From: an uncultured Muribaculaceae bacterium
GTDB lineage: Bacteria; Bacteroidota; Bacteroidia; Bacteroidales; Muribaculaceae
Length of the DNA stretch: 29,714 nucleotides
Direction of reading: 5' to 3'
NCBI GenBank assembly: GCA_910579105.1
Contig: CAJTRT010000031.1
Span: 1 to 29,714, forward strand
In this document: in pieces, positions 8,495 through 15,705 of the stretch
Layout: the number at the start of each line of letters is the position of its first letter
Position numbering within the stretch: position 1 is the stretch's first letter
Notes under the pieces: generated by a model
The model's database searches: none
What the model saw: the letters and a program-made list of their open reading frames with translations, nothing else
Told to the model about the DNA's origin: nothing
Made by a program: the position numbers and the translations under genes

Positions 8495-9407
8495 GACCCT
8501 CGTCGTGGTCACCGGGCCTACAGGCTCAGGGAAGACCGCGCTCGCGATAGAGCTGGCCCGCGCGTTGCGCTGCGACGTCATATCCGCCGATTCCCGCCAG
8601 ATTTACCGAGACATACCTATTGGCACCGCCGCCCCCGGCCCCGAGGAGCTGGAGGCGGCGCGCCATCATCTTGTGGGTTTCCTGCCGCTCGACGCGTATT
8701 ATTCGGCCGCCCGCTTCGAGGAAGACGCGTTGCGTATAGCGGGGGAGCAGTTCGCCCGCGGTGACTATGCCGTGGTCTGCGGCGGCTCGATGATGTATGT
8801 CGACGCGCTTTGCGAGGGGATCGACCTCCTTCCGACAATCAGCGATCCTGTGCGCGAAAGCTGCCGCCTGCTGCTTGAAACCGGGGGGCTTGAAGCCGTG
8901 GTCGAACGCCTGCGGAGGCTCGATCCGGAATACTGCCTGACGGGAGACCTCCGCAATCCCCGCCGCGCCGTCCACGCCCTCGAGATCTGCCTCGAGGCCG
9001 GGGTGCCTTATTCCTCCCTGCGCACGGGACGCGCCAAGGAGCGGCCGTTCCGCGTTGTCAGGTTCTATATCGACCTCCCGCGCGAGGAGCTCTTCGACAG
9101 AATCAACCGCCGCGTCGAGGCAATGATTGCCGCGGGCATGCTTGAAGAGGCGCGCCGCGTCTATCCCCTGCGTGACCTTAACTCCCTTAACACCGTGGGC
9201 TACAAGGAGCTGTTCACCTGTTTCGATGGTGTGTGGGATCTTCCGACCGCCGTGGCCCGCATACAGAAAAACACCCGCGTCTACGCCAAGAAACAGCTCA
9301 CCTGGCTAAAAAAGCACCCCGCGATCCCCCTCTCGCCCGCCTCCGGCCCCCTCCTTCCCCAGGTCTTCGGGCACCTCGCGGCCCCATCGGCCGGACTATC
9401 TTTCTGA
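8484..9407 (+). CDS. miaA: tRNA dimethylallyltransferase
   Basis: MiaA transfers a dimethylallyl group to A37 of tRNAs that read codons starting with U; tRNA-Phe at the left end of this window belongs to that class. P-loop GPTGSGKT is at 11-18, and DSRQIYRDIPIGTA at 36-49 is the usual substrate-binding stretch. GGSMMYVDAL replaces the GGTGLY form of proteobacterial enzymes. VGYKELF and KKQLTWLKK near the C-terminus match the tRNA-binding end. The start is a GTG at 8484, overlapping pepT by 11 nt; no in-frame ATG would keep the P-loop strand. 307 aa is normal. Confidence 0.95.
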   Translation: MKDKTLVVVTGPTGSGKTALAIELARALRCDVISADSRQIYRDIPIGTAAPGPEELEAARHHLVGFLPLDAYYSAARFEEDALRIAGEQFARGDYAVVCGGSMMYVDALCEGIDLLPTISDPVRESCRLLLETGGLEAVVERLRRLDPEYCLTGDLRNPRRAVHALEICLEAGVPYSSLRTGRAKERPFRVVRFYIDLPREELFDRINRRVEAMIAAGMLEEARRVYPLRDLNSLNTVGYKELFTCFDGVWDLPTAVARIQKNTRVYAKKQLTWLKKHPAIPLSPASGPLLPQVFGHLAAPSAGLSF

Positions 9408-9444
9408 ATATTGTCTATTCTTCTGAATTTTTTAAGGCGGAATG

Positions 9445-9476
9445 TTTGGAAATTATGTGGTGGTAGGCTATATTTG
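9445..9476 (+). promoter_or_regulatory. promoter of first AAA_14/DUF4143 gene
   Basis: TTTG (9445-9448), 20 nt, then TATATTTG (9469-9476): a full match to the Bacteroidota promoter. The start codon is at 9512, giving a leader of about 30 nt. Confidence 0.8.
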
Positions 9477-9477
9477 C

Positions 9478-9506
9478 GAAAATTGAAGTAGAACTTCAAA
9501 ATTTTC
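9478..9506 (+). promoter_or_regulatory. inverted repeat at the transcription start of the first DUF4143 gene
   Basis: TTGAAGT and ACTTCAA (9483-9499) are perfect arms around AGA. The match extends outwards as GAAAAT and ATTTTC if two bases bulge, giving a 29-nt element that begins one base after the -7 box. This position suits an operator or a 5' hairpin in the mRNA. Confidence 0.5.
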
Positions 9507-9511
9507 AAAGT

Positions 9512-10648
9512 ATGAGCGCATATATTCCGCGGATAATATCGGATAAAATAAAGGAGTCGCAAAAATATTTCCCGGTTGCGGTTATAACCGGGCCGCGGCA
9601 GTCCGGCAAGACATCCTTGTGCCGGCATCTTTTTCCCGACTTCAAATATGTCAATCTCGAGGATCTTTCCGTCCGCGGCTTCGCCTCATCCGACCCGGTT
9701 GGTTTCATCGACTCTCTTGGCGACAAGGCGGTCATTGACGAGGTGCAGAATGTGCCAGGTATCCTGTCGATGATCCAGGTACGCGTCGATGAGAAGCCCG
9801 GCCGACGTTTCGTGCTGACGGGTAGCAGCAATTTCTCCCTGCTTGAAAAACTGTCGCAGTCGCTCGCCGGAAGGGCGGCGGTGTTCACCGTCCTCCCGTT
9901 CTCTTTGAGGGAAGTCCCCCCGGCATGGCTTTCGCAGACAACTGATGCACTTATGTTCCGGGGAGAATATCCCGGCGTTGTGGCCAACGGAATCCCGGCG
10001 CCGTTGTTTTACCGGAACTATTATAACACCTATGTCGAGAGGGATGTGCGGGACCTGCTGAGGGTCAGCAATCTCCTGCGTTTTGACAAATTCATGCGTC
10101 TGTTGGCGGCCCGGTGCGGCTCTGAATTTAATGCCTCGGCTCTGGCCAAGGAGGTTGGAGTGTCTTCCCGTACGATTTCTGAATGGCTGTCAATACTTTC
10201 CGCCTCGTATATAGCGTATACGGTCGCCCCGTATTTCGCCAACATATCGAAGCGCCTGACTAAGATGCCTAAGGTTTACTTCTATGACACGGGGCTGGTG
10301 TGCTACCTCTTGGGAATAGAGGATGCGTCACAGCTTGACCGCGGTATGTACCGGGGCGCGGTGTTTGAGAACCTCGCCATGGGTGAATTGCTGAAAGGGA
10401 GGCTTAACGCGGGGGCTGATCCCTGCCTGAACTTTTACAGGGAATATTCCGGCAAGGAAGTCGACGCCATGGTGTCCTCCGGGGGCGGAATCAATTTGTA
10501 TGAGATAAAGGCAGGCCGCACGTTCAAGGAAGAATTCCTGGCAAATATGGAGTATGTGAAATCCGTCCTTCCGAATGTGCGCCGCACGTCTGTGATTTAC
10601 GATGGGGAATCTATGGGTGAAAATATATTGAATATCCGTCAAATTTGA
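9512..10648 (+). CDS. AAA_14/DUF4143 ATPase (copy 1)
   Basis: This 378-aa protein belongs to the widespread AAA_14 plus DUF4143 family, whose physiological role is poorly known. The AAA domain has Walker A GPRQSGKT at 27-34, Walker B-like KAVIDEVQNVP, and the sensor segment FVLTGSSNFSLL. A winged-helix-like segment (SALAKEVGVSSRTISEWLSIL) links it to DUF4143. There, VYFYDTGLVCYLLGI and GAVFENL precede a YSGKEVDAMV...LYEIKAG pattern resembling the D-ExK residues of PD-(D/E)XK nucleases. It has its own promoter with an inverted repeat and stands alone. The motif order is the same as in the minus-strand copy at 21150-22301. The gene is less GC-rich than its neighbours. Confidence 0.93.
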   Translation: MSAYIPRIISDKIKESQKYFPVAVITGPRQSGKTSLCRHLFPDFKYVNLEDLSVRGFASSDPVGFIDSLGDKAVIDEVQNVPGILSMIQVRVDEKPGRRFVLTGSSNFSLLEKLSQSLAGRAAVFTVLPFSLREVPPAWLSQTTDALMFRGEYPGVVANGIPAPLFYRNYYNTYVERDVRDLLRVSNLLRFDKFMRLLAARCGSEFNASALAKEVGVSSRTISEWLSILSASYIAYTVAPYFANISKRLTKMPKVYFYDTGLVCYLLGIEDASQLDRGMYRGAVFENLAMGELLKGRLNAGADPCLNFYREYSGKEVDAMVSSGGGINLYEIKAGRTFKEEFLANMEYVKSVLPNVRRTSVIYDGESMGENILNIRQI

Positions 10649-10677
10649 TTAACAATGATGTTGCCTTGTCCTCTTGC

Positions 10678-12039
10678 TCAGAGGTCCTTGAAGCCGTAGC
10701 GGGCGGCGAGCTTCGACAGGGCCTCGCGGGAGTTGAGCAGCACGGGGTAACAGACTCCGTCGGCGCACTCGGCTCCGTAGTGGCTCAGGCGTTCGGCGTA
10801 AGAGGTCCAGTCGGTGATCGGGTGGCGGGCGACGCCGGTCTCCATCGCCGCGCGCGCCACCGCCGGGGAGACTGCCTCCAATAGCCGCGGGTCCATCGGC
10901 TTGGGAAGGATGTAGTCGGGGCCGAAGGTCAGCACGGCGTCGGGATATGCCTCGCGGATGCGTTCGGGCACCGGCTCGCGGGCGATGGCCGCGATGGCTT
11001 TCGCCGCGGCGAGTTTCATGGCCTCGTTTATCTCCGTAGCCCCGCAGTCGAGCGCTCCGCGGAATATGTAGGGGAAGCCAAGGACGTTGTTGATCTGGTT
11101 GGGGTAGTCGGAGCGTCCGGTGGCGAAGATGAGGTCGGAACGCGACTCCATGGCTTTCTCGCGTGAAATCTCCGGGTCGGGGTTCGCCAGCGCGAAAACG
11201 ATTGGCCTCGGGGCCATTGACCGCACCATCTCCGGGGTAACCACGTCTTTCACCGACAGTCCCAGGAACACGTCGGCTCCGCGCATCGCGTCCTCGAGGG
11301 TGTGGATGTCGCGGATGGTGGCGAACGCCCGTTTCTGCTCGGCAAGTCCGGGACGGTCGGCGCGGATCACTCCGCGGGAGTCAACCATCACCACGTTTTC
11401 CGGCCTCACTCCGAGCGATTCGTAAATCCTTGTGCAGCTTATGGCCGCGGCGCCGGCTCCGTTGACAACCAGGCGCACGTCGCCAATCCTCTTGCCCTGT
11501 ATGTCGAGGGCGTTGAGGAGCGCTGCGGCCGAGATTATGGCGGTGCCGTGCTGGTCGTCGTGCATCACCGGGATGTCGCACTCGGCCTTCAGGCGCCGTT
11601 CGATCTCGAAGCACTCCGGCGACTTTATATCCTCCAGGTTGATGCCGCCGAACGAGGGCGCGATGGCTTTCACGATTTCGACGAACTTCGCCGGGTCTTT
11701 CTCGTCAACTTCGATGTCGACCCCGTTGAGGCCGGCGAAAATCTTGAACAGCACCACCTTCCCCTCCATCACGGGCTTGGATGCTTTCGCCCCTATGTCG
11801 CCCAGGCCGAGGACCGCCGTGCCGTTGGAGATCACGGCCACCAGGTTCGACTTCCCGGTATACTTATATATGTCGTCGGGGTTGTCCTTGATTTCGAGGC
11901 AGGGGTACGCCACCCCCGGCGAGTAGGCCAGTGACAGGTCGCCCGGCGAGCTGTAAGGCTTCGTCGGCACCACTTCCAGTTTCCCCGGGCGCGGCTCGCG
12001 GTGGTAGGCCAGCGCCATCTCTTTCAGCATCTTTTCCAT
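10678..12039 (-). CDS. malic enzyme, single-domain form
   Basis: This enzyme oxidatively decarboxylates malate to pyruvate and CO2, making NAD(P)H. Family motifs are in order: the N-terminal KPYSSPGDLSLAYSPGVA stretch, GTAVLGLGDIGAKASKPVMEGK, HDDQHGTAI with metal-binding acids, nucleotide-binding NGAGAAAI, and ANPDPEI followed by GATEINEAMKLAA. The protein ends at 453 aa. Many Bacteroidota malic enzymes are about 760 aa because a phosphotransacetylase-like domain follows; that domain is absent and only 29 nt separate the stop from the convergent DUF4143 gene. Cofactor preference cannot be read with confidence. An ATG three codons in (12030) is an equally good start. No clear promoter was seen. 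Confidence 0.93.
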   Translation of the reverse strand: MEKMLKEMALAYHREPRPGKLEVVPTKPYSSPGDLSLAYSPGVAYPCLEIKDNPDDIYKYTGKSNLVAVISNGTAVLGLGDIGAKASKPVMEGKVVLFKIFAGLNGVDIEVDEKDPAKFVEIVKAIAPSFGGINLEDIKSPECFEIERRLKAECDIPVMHDDQHGTAIISAAALLNALDIQGKRIGDVRLVVNGAGAAAISCTRIYESLGVRPENVVMVDSRGVIRADRPGLAEQKRAFATIRDIHTLEDAMRGADVFLGLSVKDVVTPEMVRSMAPRPIVFALANPDPEISREKAMESRSDLIFATGRSDYPNQINNVLGFPYIFRGALDCGATEINEAMKLAAAKAIAAIAREPVPERIREAYPDAVLTFGPDYILPKPMDPRLLEAVSPAVARAAMETGVARHPITDWTSYAERLSHYGAECADGVCYPVLLNSREALSKLAARYGFKDL

Positions 12040-12150
12040 ATACCCAAATAACGCCGCCGCTCCCCGCGAAGTTTAACCCCGCTGTGCCAAAAAAAATGGC
12101 AATTTTGGAGAAACTGCGACGTTATAGTGATACGGATTAAATAATGCGAA

Positions 12151-12507
12151 ATGGAGAAATATGACGAGTTTCCCTATATCGGGATTGACGGCAGGGGGTA
12201 CAGGTATAATACGGCATATCCGCCTGATAACATCCGGGAGGGGTGGGGGTATAACGGGTATCGCAATAATGCGAGAGGAGTCCTGTTCTATGACTTCGCC
12301 GTGATGGGCTATGACGTGGAGTTCCTTTTTGCGGGAAAACGCTACTACCTTCTTTATGAAAAAGACCATGCCGCTCTTTGCGACAGCAGGTTCAGCACGG
12401 AGTTCGAGCGCTTTGACAACCCCGTGTCCCTGATTGAGAATCTGCGCATTGGTGGTTCGCGCCTGATTGACATCATAGACAACCTGGAGGAGGTAGAGCC
12501 GATGTGA
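12151..12507 (+). CDS. small protein of unknown function, possibly immunity-like
   Basis: A 118-aa acidic, Tyr-rich soluble protein with no signal peptide. The second half (EFLFAGKRYYLLYEKD, then ERFDNPVSLIENLRIGGSRLIDIIDNLEEV) recalls small cytoplasmic proteins with an x-F-x-G-K-x-Y strand and a C-terminal helix ending in a D/G-K-x-L-x-x-I-W-type segment, often found next to polymorphic toxins as immunity proteins. That likeness is from memory and weak. No toxin lies next to it. Codon use is plausible and the gene is less GC-rich than its neighbours. It is convergent with ribH and divergent from malic enzyme. Confidence 0.6.
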   Translation: MEKYDEFPYIGIDGRGYRYNTAYPPDNIREGWGYNGYRNNARGVLFYDFAVMGYDVEFLFAGKRYYLLYEKDHAALCDSRFSTEFERFDNPVSLIENLRIGGSRLIDIIDNLEEVEPM

Positions 12508-12531
12508 CCGTCATGTAGTTCCCCATTTAGA

Positions 12532-12554
12532 TTGTAGGGACGCAACACCTGCGT
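12532..12554. repeat. TGTAGGGACG-type palindromic repeat, degenerate copy
   Basis: TTGTAGGGACGCA followed by TGCGT. ACGCA (12540-12544) and TGCGT (12550-12554) pair around a 5-nt loop. It shares the TGTAGGGACGC lead of the other repeats in this window and lies between two convergent genes. Confidence 0.55.
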
Positions 12555-12570
12555 GATTGCTTTGGGCGGG

Positions 12571-13050
12571 TCAGAGGTCTTTGACGCGGCGGGTGAAGGC
12601 GGCCATCTTGATGGCGGCTTCGGCGGCCTCGCGGCCTTTGTGGCCGAAGGGGCCTCCGCAGCGGTCGAGGGCGTCCTGCTCGGTGTCGACTGTCAGCACT
12701 CCGAAAATCACCGGGGTGTCGCAGTCGGCGTTCAGGGCGGTGATTCCCTGGGTGACGCTCTGGCAAACGTAGTCGAAGTGGGGCGTGCCGCCGCGCACGA
12801 CGCAGCCGAACACGATCACGGCGTCGTAGAGGCTCGCCTCTATGAGCTGCGAGGCGGCGAAGGTCAGTTCCACGGCCCCTGGGACATCGAAACGGTCGAC
12901 CTGGCCGGGTGCGAAGCCCTGTTCCTTGAAAACCTCCATCGCGCCTTCCGCAAGGAGCGAGGTGATATGTCCGTTCCATTCGGCGGCCACAACGGCCACT
13001 CTCATATCCTCCACTTTGGGGAGCGGGGTTGTCGGGGTGCTTGTTGACAT
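12571..13050 (-). CDS. ribH: 6,7-dimethyl-8-ribityllumazine synthase
   Basis: The penultimate step of riboflavin synthesis: condensation of 5-amino-6-ribitylamino-uracil with 3,4-dihydroxy-2-butanone 4-phosphate. The 159-aa length is usual. Motifs are in order: AAEWNGHIT (substrate ring), DVPGAVELTFA (phosphate and ribityl contacts), GCVVRGGTPHFDYVC with the catalytic His, and GVLTVDTEQDALDRCGG followed by GHKGREAA. It is the last gene of the menA-recF cluster but is set off from the SIS gene by 92 nt holding a palindromic repeat. Confidence 0.96.
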   Translation of the reverse strand: MSTSTPTTPLPKVEDMRVAVVAAEWNGHITSLLAEGAMEVFKEQGFAPGQVDRFDVPGAVELTFAASQLIEASLYDAVIVFGCVVRGGTPHFDYVCQSVTQGITALNADCDTPVIFGVLTVDTEQDALDRCGGPFGHKGREAAEAAIKMAAFTRRVKDL

Positions 13051-13070
13051 GTTCGGGGATTTTTTCGGAC

Positions 13071-13094
13071 GGATGCACCGGGGTGCATCCCTAC
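13071..13094. repeat. palindromic repeat between the SIS gene and ribH
   Basis: GGATGCACC (13071-13079) and GGTGCATCC (13082-13090) are perfect 9-bp arms around GG, followed by CTAC. On the minus strand it reads GTAGGGATGCACC..., the same layout as the other TGTAGGGA repeats. Confidence 0.75.
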
Positions 13095-13142
13095 GTTGGA
13101 TACTTTTATGGTAATTATCCGCGTATGATGATTATCCGCGGG

Positions 13143-13760
13143 TCAGCTTTTATCGGCACCGAGGCCGCGGGCGGCGTGGCCAAGGTAGCCGCCGTGGTGG
13201 CGCAGGGCGTATTCCTCGGCGGTGAAACCGGTGAGCCGCATGGTGTTCACCACCAGCACGTCGCCTATGACGGTCATCATAGTGGTGGAGGTGGTGGGGG
13301 TCAGCCCCAGGGGGCATACCTCGGGAGCGCCCCCGGTGAAGAGGGTCGCGTCGGCCAGGGCGGCCAGGGGGCTGTCGGCGTTGCCGGTGATCACGATTAC
13401 CGGGAGCCGCGGGTATAGGCGCCGCGCCAGATCGACGAGTTCCAGGATCTCGCGTGTCTTGCCGGAGTTGGAGATGAGCAGCATCACGTCGTCGGGCTGG
13501 AGAATCCCCAGGTCGCCGTGCTGGGCCTCGGCGGGATGCAGGTTGACGGCGGGGATGCCGGTGGAGCAGAACGTTGTCGCGATGTTCATCGCGATCTGCC
13601 CGGCCTTGCCCATACCGGAGGTGACAAGCTTCCCGCGGCGCTCCTTGACGTGGCTGACAATCAGCTCCACGGCGCGGCGGTAGTCGTCGGTGACGGGGAT
13701 GTTGAGTATGGCGTCGCTCTCCGCGCGGAGAATCTGGCGCATTGATTCCTTGATGTCCAT
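13143..13760 (-). CDS. SIS-domain sugar phosphate isomerase, KdsD-like without CBS domains
   Basis: The 205-aa protein is a single sugar isomerase (SIS) domain. KLVTSGMGKAGQIA, HPAEAQHGDLG, ISNSGKTREI and CPLGLTPTTSTT are the arabinose-5-phosphate isomerase signatures, so the likely reaction is ribulose-5-phosphate to arabinose-5-phosphate for Kdo synthesis. The usual KdsD/KpsF (about 320 aa) has a pair of CBS domains after the SIS domain; none is present here. SIS-only versions are known, so this need not be a truncation. It follows the thioesterase gene after 71 nt in the same direction. Confidence 0.88.
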   Translation of the reverse strand: MDIKESMRQILRAESDAILNIPVTDDYRRAVELIVSHVKERRGKLVTSGMGKAGQIAMNIATTFCSTGIPAVNLHPAEAQHGDLGILQPDDVMLLISNSGKTREILELVDLARRLYPRLPVIVITGNADSPLAALADATLFTGGAPEVCPLGLTPTTSTTMMTVIGDVLVVNTMRLTGFTAEEYALRHHGGYLGHAARGLGADKS

Positions 13761-13831
13761 GAAACATATCCGCGCGCCGCGGGGATAGGGGGTTGCGGCA
13801 TATCCGCCGGCGCGGTTATCGCGAAGTTAGC

Positions 13832-14269
13832 TTATTCCTCCCAATTCTCAAAATCTTTAAGGCTGTCGGCCCAGTCTTTCGGAATCGGGGCGCCGGTGGC
13901 GGTCGCGGGGTCGAAGCCGGCCATGACGGTCTGCCCGACGCACTTGGTGTCGCCGCTCTCGGGGTTCACCACGCGCTGCTCGAGCACGAAGCTGTGTTCC
14001 GAAATCTTGACGCACGCGGTGAGCACTTCCAGCGGCTCGTCGAAGTAGGCCGGGGAGTAGAACGAGCAGTTGATGTTGACCACCACTACGGTGACCTTGC
14101 GCCAGTCGACGGGCTTGCCGTTGACGGCCTCGAAATATTTCACTTTCCCCAGGTCGAGGAGCTGGAGGTAGGCCCCGTTGTTCAGGTGGCCGAACATGTC
14201 GAAATCGTTGAAGCGCGTCTGGGCCGTCAGGCGGTGGTGGAAGGGCGCGATCGGTTCGGGTACTCTCAT
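13832..14269 (-). CDS. hotdog-fold acyl-CoA thioesterase (4HBT type)
   Basis: A 145-aa single hotdog domain. TRFNDFDMFGHLNNGAYLQLLDLGKVKYF is the 4HBT active-site region, with the catalytic Asp in NDFDMFGHLNN at about residues 21-31. The segment INCSFYSPAYFDEPLEVLT forms the central sheet. It hydrolyses an acyl-CoA thioester. Its place in one run of genes with menA makes dihydroxynaphthoyl-CoA hydrolase, the step just before MenA, an attractive guess, but the family is broad and the sequence alone does not settle it. It lies 18 nt after the DUF721 gene. Confidence 0.9.
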   Translation of the reverse strand: MRVPEPIAPFHHRLTAQTRFNDFDMFGHLNNGAYLQLLDLGKVKYFEAVNGKPVDWRKVTVVVVNINCSFYSPAYFDEPLEVLTACVKISEHSFVLEQRVVNPESGDTKCVGQTVMAGFDPATATGAPIPKDWADSLKDFENWEE

Positions 14270-14287
14270 ATGCGGTTGTTCTATCGT

Positions 14288-14578
14288 TCAGTGTATGGCT
14301 ATCTCTTTTATGACTTCCTGCCCCAGGGCTTCGTTTATCGCTCCGCGGATGGCGTCGCGTTGGAATCCCAGCTCCTGTTTCAGGGGGGCGGAGGAGAGGT
14401 ATACGTGGAGCACGCCGTCGCGGACGTGGCGGCGGATGGTCTGGCGGTTGACTCCCGGCCCCACGATGTCGGGCCAGAGCCGGGAGGCGCGCTCCTCGAG
14501 GTAGCGCCCCGAGATCGCCGCGCGGTCGAAAACGGCGTCGATGATCTGGCGCACGGTCTGCGGTTCGGTTCTTTTCAT
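14288..14578 (-). CDS. DUF721 protein, DciA-like
   Basis: A 96-aa protein with the DUF721 pattern WPDIVGPGVNRQTIRRHVRDGVLHVYLSSAPLKQEL. DUF721 includes DciA, the loader of the replicative helicase in bacteria that lack DnaC, and is commonly next to recF. I choose the ATG at 14578, which overlaps the recF stop by 4 nt (ATGA); the longer frame from 14626 would run inside recF. Coupling to recF supports a role in replication. Confidence 0.88.
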   Translation of the reverse strand: MKRTEPQTVRQIIDAVFDRAAISGRYLEERASRLWPDIVGPGVNRQTIRRHVRDGVLHVYLSSAPLKQELGFQRDAIRGAINEALGQEVIKEIAIH

Positions 14579-15687
14579 ACGCCGGGCTGGTTGTTGGGTG
14601 TGAAGGCTCCGTTCTCGACCAGCCACGAGCGGTGCTCGCCACCCGAGCGCTCCATTATGGCGTCGAGGTGGCCGCGGTTGGTGTCGGTTACGAAAATCTG
14701 GCCGAAGCGGTCGCCGGAGACCATCTCCATAAGGCGCTCGACGCGGCGGGCGTCGAGCTTGTCGAACACGTCGTCGAGCAGCAGCAGGGGCTTGAACCCG
14801 GCGCTCTGTTCAAGGAAGGTCCATTGCGCCAGCCGCAGGGCCACCGTGTAGCTCTTGCACTGCCCCTGCGAGGCGGCGCGGCGCACCGGCAGGCGGTTGA
14901 GCCACAGCGAGAGGTCGTCGCGGTGTGGGCCGACGGAAGTGTGCCCCACCATCTCGTCGTGGCGGCGGCACTGGTCGAGCAGCTCCGGCAGCGCTTCGGG
15001 ATCGGCGGCGAGGTGTCCTTTGAGTTCCAGGGCCGGGACCTCCCCGTCGGCGGCAATGGAGGCGTAGATCGGGCGGAATATCTCCGTAAGCTCTTCCACC
15101 CAGCGCAGGCGCGCCCGGGTTATGTAGGCCGCCGAGCGCGCCAGCGTCAGTTCGAGCGCCTCGTAGAGGGTGTGGTCCACCACGCGGTCGCGGAGCATGC
15201 GGTTGCGCTGCGACAGCGCGCGGTCGTAGCGTATGAGGTGGTCGAGGTAAACCGGATCGGCCTGGGAAACCACCTGGTCCATGAAGCGGCGGCGCTCCTC
15301 GCCGGAGCCGCTGACAAGCTCCTGGTCGGCGGGGGAGACCATCACCAGGGGGAACACCCCGATGTGGGCCGACAGCCGCTCGTACTCCTTGCCGCCGCGG
15401 CGCACCGACTTGCGTCTGGCCGCCTGCAGGCCGACGGTCACTTCCTCGTCGACCCCGCGGCGCAGGTAGGTGCCGCGCAGGGTCGTGAATTCCTCCCCCA
15501 GGCGCATCACCGAGCTGTCGGGCAGTCCCGAGAAACTCTTGCAGAAGCTCAGGTAATAGATCGCGTCGAGCAGGTTGCTCTTACCCATGCCGTTGTCCCC
15601 TAAGAAGCAGTTGGTCTTGGGCGAGAATTCCAGCCGGGCGTCGGCGATGTTCTTGAAGTTGGTGGCGGCGAGTGTGTTGATTCGCAT
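14575..15687 (-). CDS. recF: DNA replication and repair protein RecF
   Basis: RecF is an SMC-like ATPase that helps load RecA at gaps via RecOR. Walker A GDNGMGKSN is at about 30-38, the signature motif is ASQGQCKS, and Walker B is LLLLDDVFDKLD. GHTSVGPHRDDL is a strongly conserved RecF stretch. 370 aa is normal. It starts 18 nt after menA and overlaps the DUF721 gene by 4 nt. Confidence 0.96.
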   Translation of the reverse strand: MRINTLAATNFKNIADARLEFSPKTNCFLGDNGMGKSNLLDAIYYLSFCKSFSGLPDSSVMRLGEEFTTLRGTYLRRGVDEEVTVGLQAARRKSVRRGGKEYERLSAHIGVFPLVMVSPADQELVSGSGEERRRFMDQVVSQADPVYLDHLIRYDRALSQRNRMLRDRVVDHTLYEALELTLARSAAYITRARLRWVEELTEIFRPIYASIAADGEVPALELKGHLAADPEALPELLDQCRRHDEMVGHTSVGPHRDDLSLWLNRLPVRRAASQGQCKSYTVALRLAQWTFLEQSAGFKPLLLLDDVFDKLDARRVERLMEMVSGDRFGQIFVTDTNRGHLDAIMERSGGEHRSWLVENGAFTPNNQPGV

Positions 15688-15705
15688 TTCAGTCGGAGTG
15701 GTGGG

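Noticed and set aside
12084..12101. TGCCA-N8-TGGCA between malic enzyme and the 118-aa gene as a terminator or operator
   Set aside because: Five-base arms around an A-run are expected by chance, and it lies between divergent starts with no matching promoter box.
14579..14626. Longer start for the DUF721 gene
   Set aside because: It would overlap recF by 52 nt; the ATG at 14578 overlaps the recF stop in the usual ATGA manner.
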